From positions 8,378,501-8,442,500 of the forward strand of contig OY754470.1 of assembly GCA_963575645.1 (NCBI GenBank): a DNA stretch of 64,000 nt, given 5' to 3'. Of this stretch, positions 35,305 to 46,539 are shown in pieces. Every line of letters begins with the position of its first letter. Positions within the stretch are counted from its first letter, which is position 1. The stretch is from Xanthostigma xanthostigma (taxonomy: Eukaryota > Arthropoda > Insecta > Raphidioptera > Raphidiidae). The notes below the pieces were generated by a model, which worked only from the letters and a program-made list of their open reading frames with translations, ran no database searches and had not been told where the DNA came from. Both the position numbers and the translations under genes were made by a program.

Positions 35305-35460
35305 AAGACATTGCTTCCTGTCAAATTTCATGACTCTAGGTCAACGGGAAGTACCCTATAGGTTTTGATTCCTAAGAATCTTGACAGACAGACAGACGAC
35401 AACAAAGTGATCCTATAAGGGTTTGTTTTTTCCTTTTGAGGTACGAAACTCTAAAAGCGA
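35305..35460 (+). repeat. Dispersed repeat fragment
   Basis: It contains phrases of a common insect repeat: TCAAATTTCATGACTCTAGG, GACAGACAGACAGACGACAA, AAAGTGATCCTATAAGGGTT and GAGGTACGAAACTCTAAAA. Its end structure is not preserved. Similar fragments may lie at 40010-40130 and 41925-42075. Confidence 0.5.
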
Positions 35461-35559
35461 CAGCAGGTATCATCTTGATCTCTTCTCACATTGTTTCGTT
35501 AATATCGTATCAGCCGTTTCAATTTTCTTCAGAATCAAACCCAAAATTATGATTTATAC

Positions 35560-36025
35560 CAGCGATTCCCATGTCAGCGGGGAAAAAATTGGGGGTCCAT
35601 GAAATGAAAATGGGGGTCAACGAAAGTGAATCTCCTAATAAAAAAGAAACAAACTGAACATCGTTAACCGAAGAGATTTAAGATTAAATCTAATTAAATT
35701 GATGCCAAATGTTGAAAATTTATTATTAAAGCATCAGGTTCATCCCTCACACTAAAAGCATTTATTTTTTGCTTAGTTATTTTAAGTAACGGAAAGTTAA
35801 TTTGATTCGTTTAATTTGAATCTAATTGATAAATGTAAAAAACTAAACATTTCACTACCGTTATAAATTTAAATCGTTCAAAGTGAGTAGCACTATACCG
35901 GTTGTCAAAAATGCATTTGAAATTAATGAATTTGCAAAAAATCAATATCAGATAAGCAAGGGGTCTACCCAAAACCGAAAAACATGGCAAGTGGTCTACG
36001 AGACAAAAAAGTTTGGGGACCTCTG
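35560..36025. mobile_element. Non-autonomous hAT with exact 8-bp target duplication
   Basis: It begins CAGCGATTCCCATG and ends, reversed, CAGAGGTCCCCAAACTT. Exact ATTTATAC duplications flank it (35552-35559, 36026-36033). Near the ends GGGGTC motifs recur. It is 466 bp with no transposase remnant. Confidence 0.85.
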
Positions 36026-36033
36026 ATTTATAC

Positions 36034-36964
36034 GCAGGACAAAATAATGAATAAATCAAATAATTAACACACTATTTGTTTTAAAACTATCTTTTCATTT
36101 TAATTAAAATTATTTTTTTATTTTTTTTTTCATTTGACGCCATTTAGTTTGTAACAGTTCTATTAAGCGCAAAGGTACAGTTGTTTCAAAGAAATAAGAA
36201 CTGTGAAACTGCAACATTCGGTGGATTATAGTTCAATTAGTTTTGTGAAGAGAAATAATATAATTTTGAAAAGGAAAGAAATAGTAAATGGTATTATCAT
36301 AGTAAGTTCCATTTTCTTTAACCACAGCGCCCACTCCGCATCAGTATCCCCATTCTTACCCCGCCTCATTCTGCTTGTATCATTTTATTTCCCTGATTCT
36401 ATTTCCTAAAAACCGAGACAATTCCTTCTATCCATACATTTTCTTCTTATAAGAATACAAATGTCTCTTCACAGTTACTGTATTATGCTATTATACATAA
36501 CATTTCGTCTTTTATACTATGTAATATGAACATCCTAAGAGGGAATGGCATGGATGCTTCAATGTAAGAGATTTTAACTTAACTGAAATGTAAATTTTTT
36601 TTGTTAGAGGACAGATAAATGCATAATGTAACAGTAGTCAACAATATACACAACAAACACAGATATGTACGTAGGTAAATACGGTTAAAAATCAGATGAT
36701 TGAACGGGTGTTACCTGAAAACTAAAAAAAAAAACGGAAAAGTATAAAATCGATTAAAAAAACAATTCCCATATTTACATACTTAGTTTTAAATGTTACG
36801 ACCATGATTTTCTTTTATTTTTTTTATAATTAAAAGTATAAAGGTGTTTCGACATTCTTTTATTTTTGAATGATGCAAATAAATGTTTACATATTATAGT
36901 CTAAGATCCCGATTTGGCTCGATCTTCACCCATCGAGTTTTTTAATGAAATTTGAAGTGTGATA
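36034..36964. other. AT-rich stretch, nothing recognised
   Basis: No domain or bounded repeat was seen; the open frame 36203-36409 is chance-like. Confidence 0.45.
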
Positions 36965-36972
36965 ATATAATG

Positions 36973-37535
36973 CAGCGATCGGTAACCTTTTGGCAAGCAA
37001 GGGCCACATAGTGGCAAATTGAAATAAAGACGGGCCGCACTTGTTCATAATTTTAATAATAGGTATTTGTGATATTAAAAATTCGAAAACATTTTATTTG
37101 AATTTTGTTAAAAATTTAACTGAGAACTTCAAAATAGAACTGTTTTTAAAAAAAATTAGTGTGACGTTTGAGTTTGTATTTGAATGGCTATTTGTTGTAT
37201 GTAAGCTTCCAAGTTTGTAGTTGCAATTCGTAGAATAGCTCTCAAATGCTCATCTGTGAGAAGCATATTTATTTTTTCTGTAATTGAGAATCGAAAAGGT
37301 TTGTTCACATAAGTAAGTACTACCAAAAATTGTAATTAATTGCAGAGCAAACCTTTTCAATTCGTCAAAATTAGATGGCAAACTGACATAAAATTTAACA
37401 CGATCTTTGATATCAAAGAAAGAGTTTTTGAGAGTATCATTAAGTTGGAGATCAATCACGTTCATTTGTAAATGACTAGGTACATCCTCAATATCACAAG
37501 GAAAAACAGTCACGGCCGTGGGTTGCCGACACCAG
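36973..37535 (-). mobile_element. Internally deleted hAT, copy 1
   Basis: Terminal CAGCGATCGGTAACCTTTTG and, reversed from the right, CTGGTGTCGGCAACCC align as imperfect inverted repeats. Exact 8-bp duplications ATATAATG flank it (36965-36972, 37536-37543). It keeps the C-terminal coding part of its transposase on the minus strand. A sister copy is at 44219-44835. Confidence 0.85.
37170..37510 (-). pseudogene. hAT transposase C-terminal remnant, copy 1
   Basis: The minus frame reads FPCDIEDVPSHLQMNVIDLQ, then VKFYVSLPSNFDELKRFALQ and FGSTYLCEQTFSILNYRKNK. This is the C-terminal dimerisation region (GSTYLCEQTFS signature) of hAT transposases of the type domesticated in vertebrates as GTF2IRD2/ZBED-like proteins. 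Compared with copy 2, five bases are missing after YAS (near 37257), which shifts frame and gives an early stop; the downstream DEHLRAILRIATT reading continues in another frame. No RNase H-like catalytic core remains. The open frame 37250-37609 runs past the element's end at 37535, so its N-terminal part is host sequence and not protein of this family. Confidence 0.8.
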
Positions 37536-37543
37536 ATATAATG

Positions 37544-38230
37544 TTTTAAGAAAGAAAAATTGATTTGGTTGCCATTCAATTTCTTGGCACAACTATTTTT
37601 AATAAACAATTGATGTTGTTATTTTTACTTCTGAAATGTAGCAAGGAATCTAGCGGCAAATCCAGCCTCGTGTGCAGCGGGCCTCTATATATTATAATTT
37701 AATGTCTATCTATAATTGACAATTGTCTATCTATTATTATTAATTATTATGTATGAGGCTGTTGATATTAATTTGCAGATAGCATTGACAATAGCGAACA
37801 CACAAAACGCACGTTTAGTAGTCCCATTATTAAACCAATAAAACCATTCGCACATTCACACCTAACTCTACAGTTTATGTTGATGCGGTGTACGCCGTAA
37901 CGTCGCGACGCTCGTTTTACAACTTCCCCGACGCTCCTTTGTAACCAGTGACGCCAGTGTTTTCAACAAACACGTGGATATCATTGACACGTGTATATTC
38001 TACCTAAATATCAGAGGTTCCCAATCGTACATTACGATCAGAATTTGGTGATTTTTTATATGTTGTCAAAACATACTAATTCATGTCAACCTTTTTGAAG
38101 TTGGAATGGTCCCGTCGCCCAATTGGCTGGAATTTTTTACAGTTATCATCGCCTTACAGATGATATTTACTCATTTGAACAGCGATGATAACTGTACAAA
38201 ATTGATAATAATAATAAATTTAATATTTAA
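37544..38230. other. Flank with short GC-rich patch
   Basis: 37640-37685 shares a short segment with 945-1000. 37860-37985 is GC-richer with several CG-rich words (ACGCCGTAACGTCGCGACGC). No gene is recognised. Confidence 0.35.
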
Positions 38231-38729
38231 CTAGTGTGACCTGTGCGAATTATTCGCACTAAATAAGTATAATAATTATCACCTTACAAAACTATTTTTT
38301 AAATATGATTGCAGGTATTCAATTCGTTTCTAATTTTGCACACTGCTTATAACGTTCTTCTTTTTGTTGTATTATAGTATGAAGCTCAGATGACAGATCG
38401 AAGAAATATTTTACTAAAATTGTCATAATATAGAGGCGCAAGTAGCAAAAGCGTTGAGCTAAGCCGTCAGATGGCATCATGCAGCATTGCTGTGACGTTG
38501 TTCAGCGTTGCTCGCTGTTTCAAAATTAAAGCCGTCAGATGGCAGACGTTGTTCAGCGTTGCTGTATTTTAATTAATTTACAAAAACAAAAGTAATAATA
38601 GATTTTTTAGTTGATGTCAGTAGAGCAAGCAATTATCTGTAAAATGATATATAATTTATGTGGAGAAATTGTGAGGTTTTTTCTAAAAAGGGAGGCAAAC
38701 ATTCTTAACCTTAGCGTATTAATATATGA
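38231..38729 (-). mobile_element. Non-autonomous Helitron, second copy
   Basis: Inverted relative to 12380-12873, with the same ends: A|TCATATATTAATACGC on the minus strand and GGTCACACTAG|T at the 3' end. The 3' hairpin GTGCGAATTATTCGCAC is also present. The internal GCCGTCAGATGGCA and CAGCGTTGCTG motifs match. The two copies differ by indels, so both moved from a shared source. Confidence 0.85.
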
Positions 38730-39707
38730 TTAATACATACTTATAAAATAAAATTATCATAATCTTACTTAAGTTCTCTATTATCTGCAATTAATAAATG
38801 ACAACAAAAAAATATTTAAAAAAAACTGAATAAGTCTGCTACTGTCTTGATGCTTTTCTATCAGTTAAAATTAAAAATAAAATTTGTACGGTCAGTGCAG
38901 AGCTTAGACTGGTAAGTTGTGACTATAAAAAACAAAATAGGTAAAGTAAAAAAATATCTAATTCTGGTTAAAATGTTTACATTTACAGATTTATTCTGCA
39001 AAAACCTGATGTTTGTTTGTAAAAATAATATTCGATATATCAGCGATATCGTCGTATATAATTTTCAAAAGCAATTGAAAGTTTAGATGATTCGAACGTG
39101 TATTTTATTTAAAATAGTAAGAAAAGAAATAAAAACCGAAACACCTAAAAATGGAAAATCTGTACGCACTTTATTACTAAACTTTCTTTGACGTTTTCCA
39201 ATGTTCACATCTTTGAATTACTTTTGCTGTAAAGACCGTCAAGCAAGAAGTATTTATTTGTATATATGTGGGTACCTACTGAGCTATCAAAAAAGTCTTG
39301 CACAAAATATAATATAAGCTCATCGTAAACTAGGGAAAACAGAAAACTGTCTACAATTAAAATGTGCAAACAAACGGTCTAATAAGTAGTTTAGTTAGAA
39401 CCATATACTTTTATTATACAGGTGTTTCAAAAGTCCCGGAACAGCTTAATATTTCTTATCAGGTAAGCCGGACTAAAAATGTTAAAATAGACTTTTTAAT
39501 AACATTTTCTTGTCTATCGAATGGCATAATTAGATTTTGGGCCCGAGGGCCGTAAAAGGGTACCGTAAGGCCCGATTTTGAAATTTTAAATGCGGACCAT
39601 ACTTTTTTATTTTATATTCGGATTCGGCGGAAAATTTTACATATTAATTATTACGTTTTACCGCCTTGCCGTACATACGAAAGTAAGAACTATATAATAA
39701 AATATAG
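38730..39707. other. AT-rich stretch, nothing recognised
   Basis: No domain or bounded repeat was seen; 39364-39555 is a chance frame. Confidence 0.45.
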
Positions 39708-39915
39708 TTTAAAAAAAACTAAAAAACACGCTTTATATCGGACTAAAAAGTAAAAAATAATTGTTTTAAAATAAGCTTAAAAAGCGTTGGGCGCTCGATG
39801 TACGAAAATGTGGAACAAAGCGCCCCACGCTTTTTAAGCTTATTTTAAAACAATTATTTTTTACTTTTTAGTCCGATATAAAGCGTGTTTTTTAGTTTTT
39901 TTTAAACTATATTTT
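39708..39915. repeat. Palindrome of the ACTAAAAAG family with GC-rich loop
   Basis: The arms of about 80 bp share AAACTAAAAAACACGCTTTA, GGACTAAAAAGTAAAAAATA and TTTTAAAATAAGCTTAAAAA. The centre (39789-39829) holds a second hairpin, GCGTTGGGCGCTC against AAGCGCCCCACGC. The same GC-rich loop, inverted, is at 42769-42810. Confidence 0.9.
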
Positions 39916-40188
39916 ATTTTTCACTTTTTAGTTTGAGGATCTATAAAAGAATTTATTAATCCTGGGGGTCCTAATAAGGATAATGGGAAACTGTTATCAA
40001 ATTATTGCATTGTCATCGGTCCTTGATACGTATGCAAAGTTTCAAATTAATCAGACTTCGGGAAATTGGTGAAAATTATGCTCAAAGATTCCGTTACGGA
40101 CATACATACTTAGTTACAACCCAAACTAATATAAAGCGTATAAAAATGACGATGTCTATTAAAATTTAATAATCAAATTGTAAGTATA

Positions 40189-40496
40189 ATACGCGCCACG
40201 AATCTAAAAGGCTCGGAAGTTAGATGCGAACGCGGGCTTGCGCTTGTACAGTCTACTGAAAATCTACAAACTCGCAAATCAACAAAACTAAAATAACAAT
40301 AACAACTTGACAATAGCGTACTCGACTGTACTTTAAAGCAGGAAAGCGACAAGTGACAAGCGATCACAGTCAATCACCGACGAGCGCACGTTCCGTGCGG
40401 GTAGCTGGGAGTCTCAAGTCTCAACGGCTCTAAAATGTGCCTTTGCGACGCTGTTTGTGACTAGCTTCCGAACCTTTTAGATCCGCGGCGCGTATT
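40189..40496. mobile_element. MITE with ATACGCGCC ends
   Basis: The inverted ends run about 35 bp: ATACGCGCCACGAATCTAAA on the left and, reversed, ATACGCGCCGCGGATCTAAA on the right, continuing AGG..CGGAAG. A truncated second copy is at 61313-61518. It is non-coding; the open frame 40173-40373 lies on the repeat, as does 61240-61506 on the other copy. Confidence 0.8.
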
Positions 40497-40499
40497 GTA

Positions 40500-41637
40500 T
40501 AATAGGTTTCATTTTTTATATCATGAATTTAGCGAATTTATTTTGTTGGAGAATTGAAGAAAAAATTTTAATATTTTTCCATTATTTTGTGGAACTCTTG
40601 TATAGATAGATAGGTGTTTTTATATAGGTAAAAATGACACATCATAAAATTTGAATCTCCAAATCTGTGGAATTGTTTTGTTAGAAGTGATATAAAGTCA
40701 AAGAAGAAAAAAAAAGAAATAATAAAAACTCTGGTTAGGAGGGTCGAGAACGAGAATAGGCCACGGCGACGGAAATGTAATGTGTAAATGTTTGATTTAT
40801 CAATGTGGGGTTTTCTTTTTACTTTCCACCCTTGTTTTTTCAAATCACTGAGTATATCTATGTTTGTATGTTAATCTTAAAATTTTACTGCTGTTAAAAG
40901 TGATTTTATTCAACTATTGATATCACGTTTTAAAGATAACTTTGACTTTTGAATTTTACAAATTTTACACAGAAATCGGATTGAATGTTCAAATCTCAAA
41001 GGTTTTGAGTAAAATGGGATACACATACAAGCTCTAATTGCTAATAAATTGACACATATTATAAAAAAAAATCCAGCCAAAAGGTCATATGCATGCATTT
41101 TTTTAATATTTTTAATAGATTATTTAGTCAACCATAATACGGAAAAAAATTGATAATCATTTAAAAATGTAATATTATCATAAGAAAAAAAATATTAAAT
41201 TTCACATTCAAAAATAGACAGTTTAAACAATCGGCCATGTTCGTCATGATATACGATGCATGTCAATCTTGATGTCAAATTGTCAATGTTCTAAATGAAG
41301 TTTATTTGTTGTTTTCTCTAAATAGTGACATAATCTTACTGTGAGACGACATCGTTGTCATGGAAACTGTTGTTGATATATACTCTGACGTCACGATGCG
41401 TTTTGAGAATTCGAAAATAGCGCTTATTTTCCACATTTCTTTTTTATTAGTTGTATTTTTTTCAGTGATTAGATTAATAAAATAACCATTACGTTATGAT
41501 CAAGAACTAAAATATATTTCGAAATAAAAATTTAAACCAATTTGGAGTCTTATGCATATGACCTATTGAACGATAGGACCATTCCAACTTCAAAAATATT
41601 GACATTTGATATATTATAATAAAAAAAAATATTAATG
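40500..41637. other. AT-rich stretch, nothing recognised
   Basis: Two chance-like minus open frames (40568-40843, 40910-41098). 41576-41605 is an inverted match to 38083-38112. No gene is recognised. Confidence 0.4.
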
Positions 41638-41663
41638 TGTGCGGCGACGCGGGTAACGGCTAG
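41638..41663 (+). mobile_element. Helitron 3' end fragment
   Basis: GGCGACGCGGGTAACGGCTAG followed by T matches the 3' terminus of the element at 13807-14275. The extent of the element upstream is unclear. Confidence 0.5.
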
Positions 41664-42690
41664 TTTTAAATATTATCATATTTGTTATTCGTTTGCATTG
41701 TTACAAAATATATTATCACGTCATGTAAAAATTAACCAAAGCCTGCTTGTCAATTACCCAACTAATTTCTTTTTACAGATCTACGGAACAAAAGAATAGC
41801 TGAACTAAAAATTAAAATTTTTTTTTGACAAATATTCTTTTAAAAATAAATAGAATGGATAAACTGTTATAAAAAGTATACCATTATTATTTAAAAAACA
41901 ACGTTATAAAATACATCTTCTTCCAAAAAACAATAGGGCTCCTCATATTTGTATATCAAACACCCAAAATTTGGCTTCAATCCGTTCATCCGTTTGACCT
42001 GTGTCGTGTTCACAGACAAACAGATTAACAGACGCACAGATTTTCCAAAAATATGTTTTTGGATTCGGGTCACCTCAAAACGAAAAAATTTTTAAATGTG
42101 AATTTTGACCAATATTAGTACTATTCAAAAAAATTCATTCTGATTAAAGTGCTACACAAAAAAAAAATAATAAAAAAAGGTTGTTTCTAAGCTCATTAAT
42201 TTTTGTTAGTTAACTGCCGAACCTTTTTAATTTAGAAAAAGAAAACAATCGTCAATAGATGTAATCTGATAACACAAAACGTCTAGAAATTTATTTAATA
42301 TACGAAATTTAATAAAACAAAAAATAAAAATGTTTACGAGCACAATAATCCATAGAATCGATCATAAAAAATTGTAGTGAGTTTGTGTCACGTTGCCACA
42401 TATCAATCATCAAACAATAAAATCAATGAAGCTATAAATTTCTCCAATAATTCTTATTCATAAATACAGTCGACTCATACTATACAGGCTGATTTGAAAA
42501 ACAGTATAATCATATTACTAGATCAATATTTTCCCCACATATTAACAGTCAAGTATTCTCAAAATACAATTTTTGATCTTACGCGATCTGCACGAAAAAA
42601 TTAAAACACGTTTTCGAAAATCTGTCGAAATATAGGTAAATAATTATCTTTCGGATGACACCACGACCATACGTATCAAATTTTTATAGT
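41664..42690. other. AT-rich stretch with a dispersed-repeat fragment
   Basis: 41925-42075 contains ATTTGGCTTCAATCCGTTCA, TCCGTTTGACCT and ACAGACAAACAGATTAACAG, phrases typical of decayed insect repeats. Otherwise nothing is recognised. Confidence 0.4.
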
Positions 42691-42935
42691 AAATAAAAAG
42701 TAAAAAATATTTTTTTTTAAATAAGCTTAAAACAATAATGAATAAAAAATACAAGTATTACTGTGAAAAAAGCGTGGGGCGCTTTGATCCACATTTTCGT
42801 ACATCGAGCGCCCCACACTTTTTTCACAATAATACTTGTATTTTTTATTCATTATTGTATTAAACTTATTTTAAAAAAAATATTTTTTACTTTTTAGTTC
42901 GATATAAAGCGTGTTTTTTAGTTTTTTTTTAAACA
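42691..42935. repeat. Palindrome of the ACTAAAAAG family, second GC-loop copy
   Basis: The arms share AAGTAAAAAATATTTTTTTT, AATAATGAATAAAAAATACA and their complements. The centre (42769-42810) is a GC-rich hairpin, GCGTGGGGCGCTTTGATCC against ATCGAGCGCCCCACAC, homologous in inverted orientation to the loop at 39789-39829. The right side continues into the family end GATATAAAGCGTGTTTTTTA. Confidence 0.85.
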
Positions 42936-43529
42936 ATATTTATTTATAAATATTTGATTTGATGTGTGGCGCAGTTTGCTAGATAGGCTGTATACGACAA
43001 ATTCTAGAGCATTATAAGAAATATTGTATACAGTAATACAATACAAAATATACGCACATGGTTTATATGTACGCACTCAGTATTAGAACTAAATTAAATT
43101 ACTTTCGCTTATCCACCCAATGTATGCCGGCACATATGAAACATAAAGCTCTAAAACATGAATAAATTGTTAGCTTGGTCTTTATTATGAATTCAAAACA
43201 CCTACAGTAAGTTGGGTATCTTCCACATATTTAGATAAATATTAAATTTATAAAAAAAAGAGTCATGAAAATGAAAACTCCTTAATTCTCAAATTAGAAC
43301 CTGGGAAGTTAGGGCTTATTATAAACGAAAAAAGGCAACGCCATTCATAAATCAAAGATTTCATCTCTTCTGAAGCTCTATCTCCCGAAAAATCACAAAC
43401 TCAATAGAATCAAATCAGTGTTATGTTGATCACATACGGTTCCATTACAAAATGACCGAGTTAGAAACTTTATTTGATTCCATGCAAAAGTGGCTAACTA
43501 AGGCAGATGACCGGAAACACCGCACCCTC
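42936..43529. other. AT-rich stretch, nothing recognised
   Basis: No domain or bounded repeat was seen. Confidence 0.45.
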
Positions 43530-44210
43530 TTGGGCTTATTGTGCTATTTCCCAATCTCTTATATCACTCGATCCAGTATCCTCGTTCCTTGCACTAGCTT
43601 GTGCAGTCCGTGGACTGGATGATTGATATAATTTTCTGGACTCATTCTACATTGTCCATAAATTAAAGCCTAGCACTGCATAGAATATGATAAGCTGTTT
43701 TCGTCTCCTTATTGCACTTTAAGTCCCCGTTAAACAGACCGATTCTTTTGAGGTGTCCTCTCAAGGCACAATGTCCTGTCAGGAGGCCTACCACGGGACG
43801 AAGATTGTTCCTACTGAGTTGTAGTAGTTCTTCATTCATCTTTCGGGATGGTCCTTTAATAAAAGTCTTGCCTTGGTACTGCCCGGAAATTTGTTTCCAG
43901 TATGTCTTGTGCTGTTTTTTGATCCATTCACTTATCTGACCCTGAACTGTGCTTTTGAACACTCCCAGAGCAGGTTCTGGGTCAATGTATACAGTTGACG
44001 ATCGTTTTCTCGCCAGCTTCTTCGTTGCCTTCGATTCCAGAGTGTCCCGGCACCCGCCACCCACAGTAAAGTTACTTTGTTGTGTTCTCTTATGCATTCC
44101 CAAACCATCTTTGATGTCACTTTTGGGTCAGCAATTGCCTTTAGTGACGCCTGACTCTCTGATGCAATATGGATCCGTTTGTAAATGAGAGATGTGGTCA
44201 CCTTTCTATG
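43530..44210 (-). pseudogene. LINE RNase H and C-terminal region, interrupted by a hAT
   Basis: On the minus strand the reading starts in the RNase H domain (IHIASESQASLKAIADPK, then VTLLWV), shifts frame near 44070, and continues ATKKLARKRSS, GPSRKMNEELLQLSRNN, LLTGHCALRGHLKRIGLFNG and KCNKETKTAYHIL. This is the sister of 30936-31447. Against that copy nine bases are missing at the zinc motif (C-R-H-C-N is reduced to C-N), removing one metal-binding pair. Beyond 44210 the LINE is cut by the hAT element 44219-44835. On the far side a matching frame resumes (ILEHIDTVKHRKVTTSLIYK reads across the join when the hAT and one 8-bp duplication are skipped). Confidence 0.8.
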
Positions 44211-44218
44211 TTTTACGG

Positions 44219-44835
44219 CAGGGCCCGTGATTGTTTTATAAATAAAAGTCTTATATACCTACCTACATAAATAAATAATTAAATTAATTTTCACAAATCC
44301 TTTTTCTTATGATATTGAGGAAGTACTTAGTCATTTACAAATGAACGTGATTGATCTCTAATCTAATGATACTCTCAAGAACTCTTTCTTTGAAATCAAA
44401 GATCTTGTTAAATTTTATGTCAGTTTGCCATCTAATTTTGACGAATTGAAAAGGTTTGCTCTGCAATTAATTACAATTTTTGGTAGTACTTACTTATGCG
44501 AACAAACCTTTTCGATTCTCAATTACAGAAAAAATAAATATGCTTCTCGTCTCACAGATGAGCATTTGAGAGCTATTCTACGAATTGCAACTACAAACCT
44601 GGAAGCTAACATACAACAAATAGCCACTTAAATACAATCTCAAACGTCACACTAATTTTTGTAAAAGAACAGTTCTAATTTGAAGTTCTCAGTTAAATTT
44701 TTAATAAAACTCACATGAAATGTTTTCGAATTTTTAATATCACAAATACCTATTATTAAAATTATGAACAAGTGCGACCCGACTTTATTTCAATTTGCCA
44801 CTATGTGGCCCTTGCTTGCCAAAAGGTTGCCGCTG
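44219..44835 (+). mobile_element. Internally deleted hAT, copy 2, nested in a LINE
   Basis: It starts CAGGGCCCGTGATTG and ends, reversed, CAGCGGCAACCTTTTGGCAA. Exact 8-bp duplications TTTTACGG flank it (44211-44218, 44836-44843). It is the sister of 36973-37535 in the opposite orientation. It lies within the LINE fragment 43530-44210 and its continuation past 44843. Confidence 0.9.
44290..44631 (+). pseudogene. hAT transposase C-terminal remnant, copy 2
   Basis: The frame FTNPFSYDIEEVLSHLQMNV continues to IDL, hits TAA at 44359-44361, and resumes in the same frame NDTLKNSFFEIKDLVKFYVS, FGSTYLCEQTFSILNYRKNK and LTDEHLRAILRIATTNLEAN to the natural stop at 44631. It is the hAT C-terminal dimerisation region. 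Unlike copy 1 the reading is in frame to its end, because the five bases missing there (in YASRLTDEH) are present here. The catalytic core is absent in both, so mobility would have depended on a transposase made elsewhere. Confidence 0.85.
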
Positions 44836-44843
44836 TTTTACGG

Positions 44844-46530
44844 TATCAATATGCTCTAAAATATTATGTCTTGTACTTTTTGTTAGAATAATTCAACGCA
44901 TTACAAAAGAATAAAAACACAGACAGATTTATCCATGATGTGTCCAGTGGCGCATGGTTGATGTCAAAAAGGAGAAATAAGAAAGAAGCGCTCTTCAATA
45001 TAATAAAAACAAGTTATTGCGCATTACAGGCTTGACTTAACGTGGCGAGGTGATCGCTGTGCTCGCTGATGAACCACCACCAAAAGATAAATGCCCCACG
45101 CACGGTGGTCACTCAACGGTCAAATGTGATTAGTACAAAGAAAAGACACGATCGTTCTCTTTCGTTCTTTTCCGATGCGACGTATTACAGATATTCTTTT
45201 AACATGTGCGAGATTATTTTTCAAACCTTTGTACGTACCACGATATTGCCGAGATTTCAAAATATTGTAACTCCGTCAATACTAAGCGATATTTAGTTTA
45301 ACGGTTTGTCCCAAGGTTGATGAAGTGTTAGGAGATGATTTGTTCTTTATACTCAGGGGCATACGCAGAAATTTTGTTAAGAATCAAATCACACACGACG
45401 TCGTTGATCGGATTTATTACAACTGCGAAGGAAGAAAGCAGCTACCTATAAATTTAGCACTGCGAATATGTTCAATATGTGACCGTCTAGCTATTAACGT
45501 GTGTGTTACAAATGCATGCTTTACATTCGCTTGGCAAAGCTCTGCATTGTAGTGTGTATGTCACTGTGTATGCTACACTTACATCCGCGCATTGTTTCCT
45601 CTGTTGAAAGACGCAATTTTGTGATGAACTTACATCTGATTGCGTGGTATTTAATGCTACTTTACTATAATTTACACGATTTAATTATCACATTGTTAGA
45701 TGTTTAAAAATATTTTTTATGGGAAATTATCTAAAAGAAAGATGGAGATGTATGTAGCCTACTTCAATTAACCGTCACTGATGTCTGGGGAGTATTATTA
45801 TTGTCTATTTTAAGGCCATATTCACCGAACGTAAGTAGTTATTTATTCGGTTCGTTTGTTCTACAGGTAACTATTCCTACGAATTAATAGCGATAACTCA
45901 ATTCACCAACCATAATTATGTTTACTGCAGGTATAAATCCATTATGTCTTACTTCGAGGGTATAAATATTCATTCGCTTGATAAAATAATAATGGCCGCC
46001 ACATAAATCATAATACCTACATAATATCTACAGTTGCTCTTGTGAATTTATTTATGTGTTGTTTATTAACCTTTTGTGGAGTGTATATAGCTGTAAAACA
46101 TTAAAGTTAGTGGAAGTTTTGTGTGCAATTGGGTTAGGATAAAACATTATTATTTTGTGAATCTTTTTTTTGACGTTTACACTAACGCCATCGGTCGGAA
46201 TTTTGGGTGAACGTCAAAATATTCAACAAAAAGAGCAAGGAGCATAGTGCAGTGTATAATCTTTAACAAACTTTTCTACTTGATAATTTTCTTGGTGAAT
46301 TGAAAGTAAATTTTATTCTAACGAATAATCCAAGATTAGTAACGTCTATCTTTAATAGTGTTCGGTGAATATGAGCATTAGTGATTAGAAAATGGAACAT
46401 TCTTGAAAGAGTTAAAGCTTTAATGTTATATTTATCTGAGCCGTAAAAGAGCGCCCGTTTAGTTTTTAAAACTCCCGTCTGGCTATCGAATGAGTGAATG
46501 ACGAAAGAAATGTCAGTGTAGATTGAGCCG
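44844..46530. other. LINE remnant, then unrecognised intergenic DNA
   Basis: About 44844-44895 (minus) continues the LINE reading interrupted by the hAT. Beyond this, several short open frames (45069-45296, 45325-45552, 45501-45707) carry no recognisable domain. Confidence 0.4.
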
Positions 46531-46539
46531 GCGAGATTG

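Noticed and set aside
37536-37609. N-terminal part of the hAT open frame at 37250-37609
   Set aside because: It lies outside the element's terminus and target duplication, so it is flanking sequence read through.
43949-44188. Plus-strand frames over the LINE fragment (also 43712-43939)
   Set aside because: They are antisense shadows of the minus-strand RNase H region.
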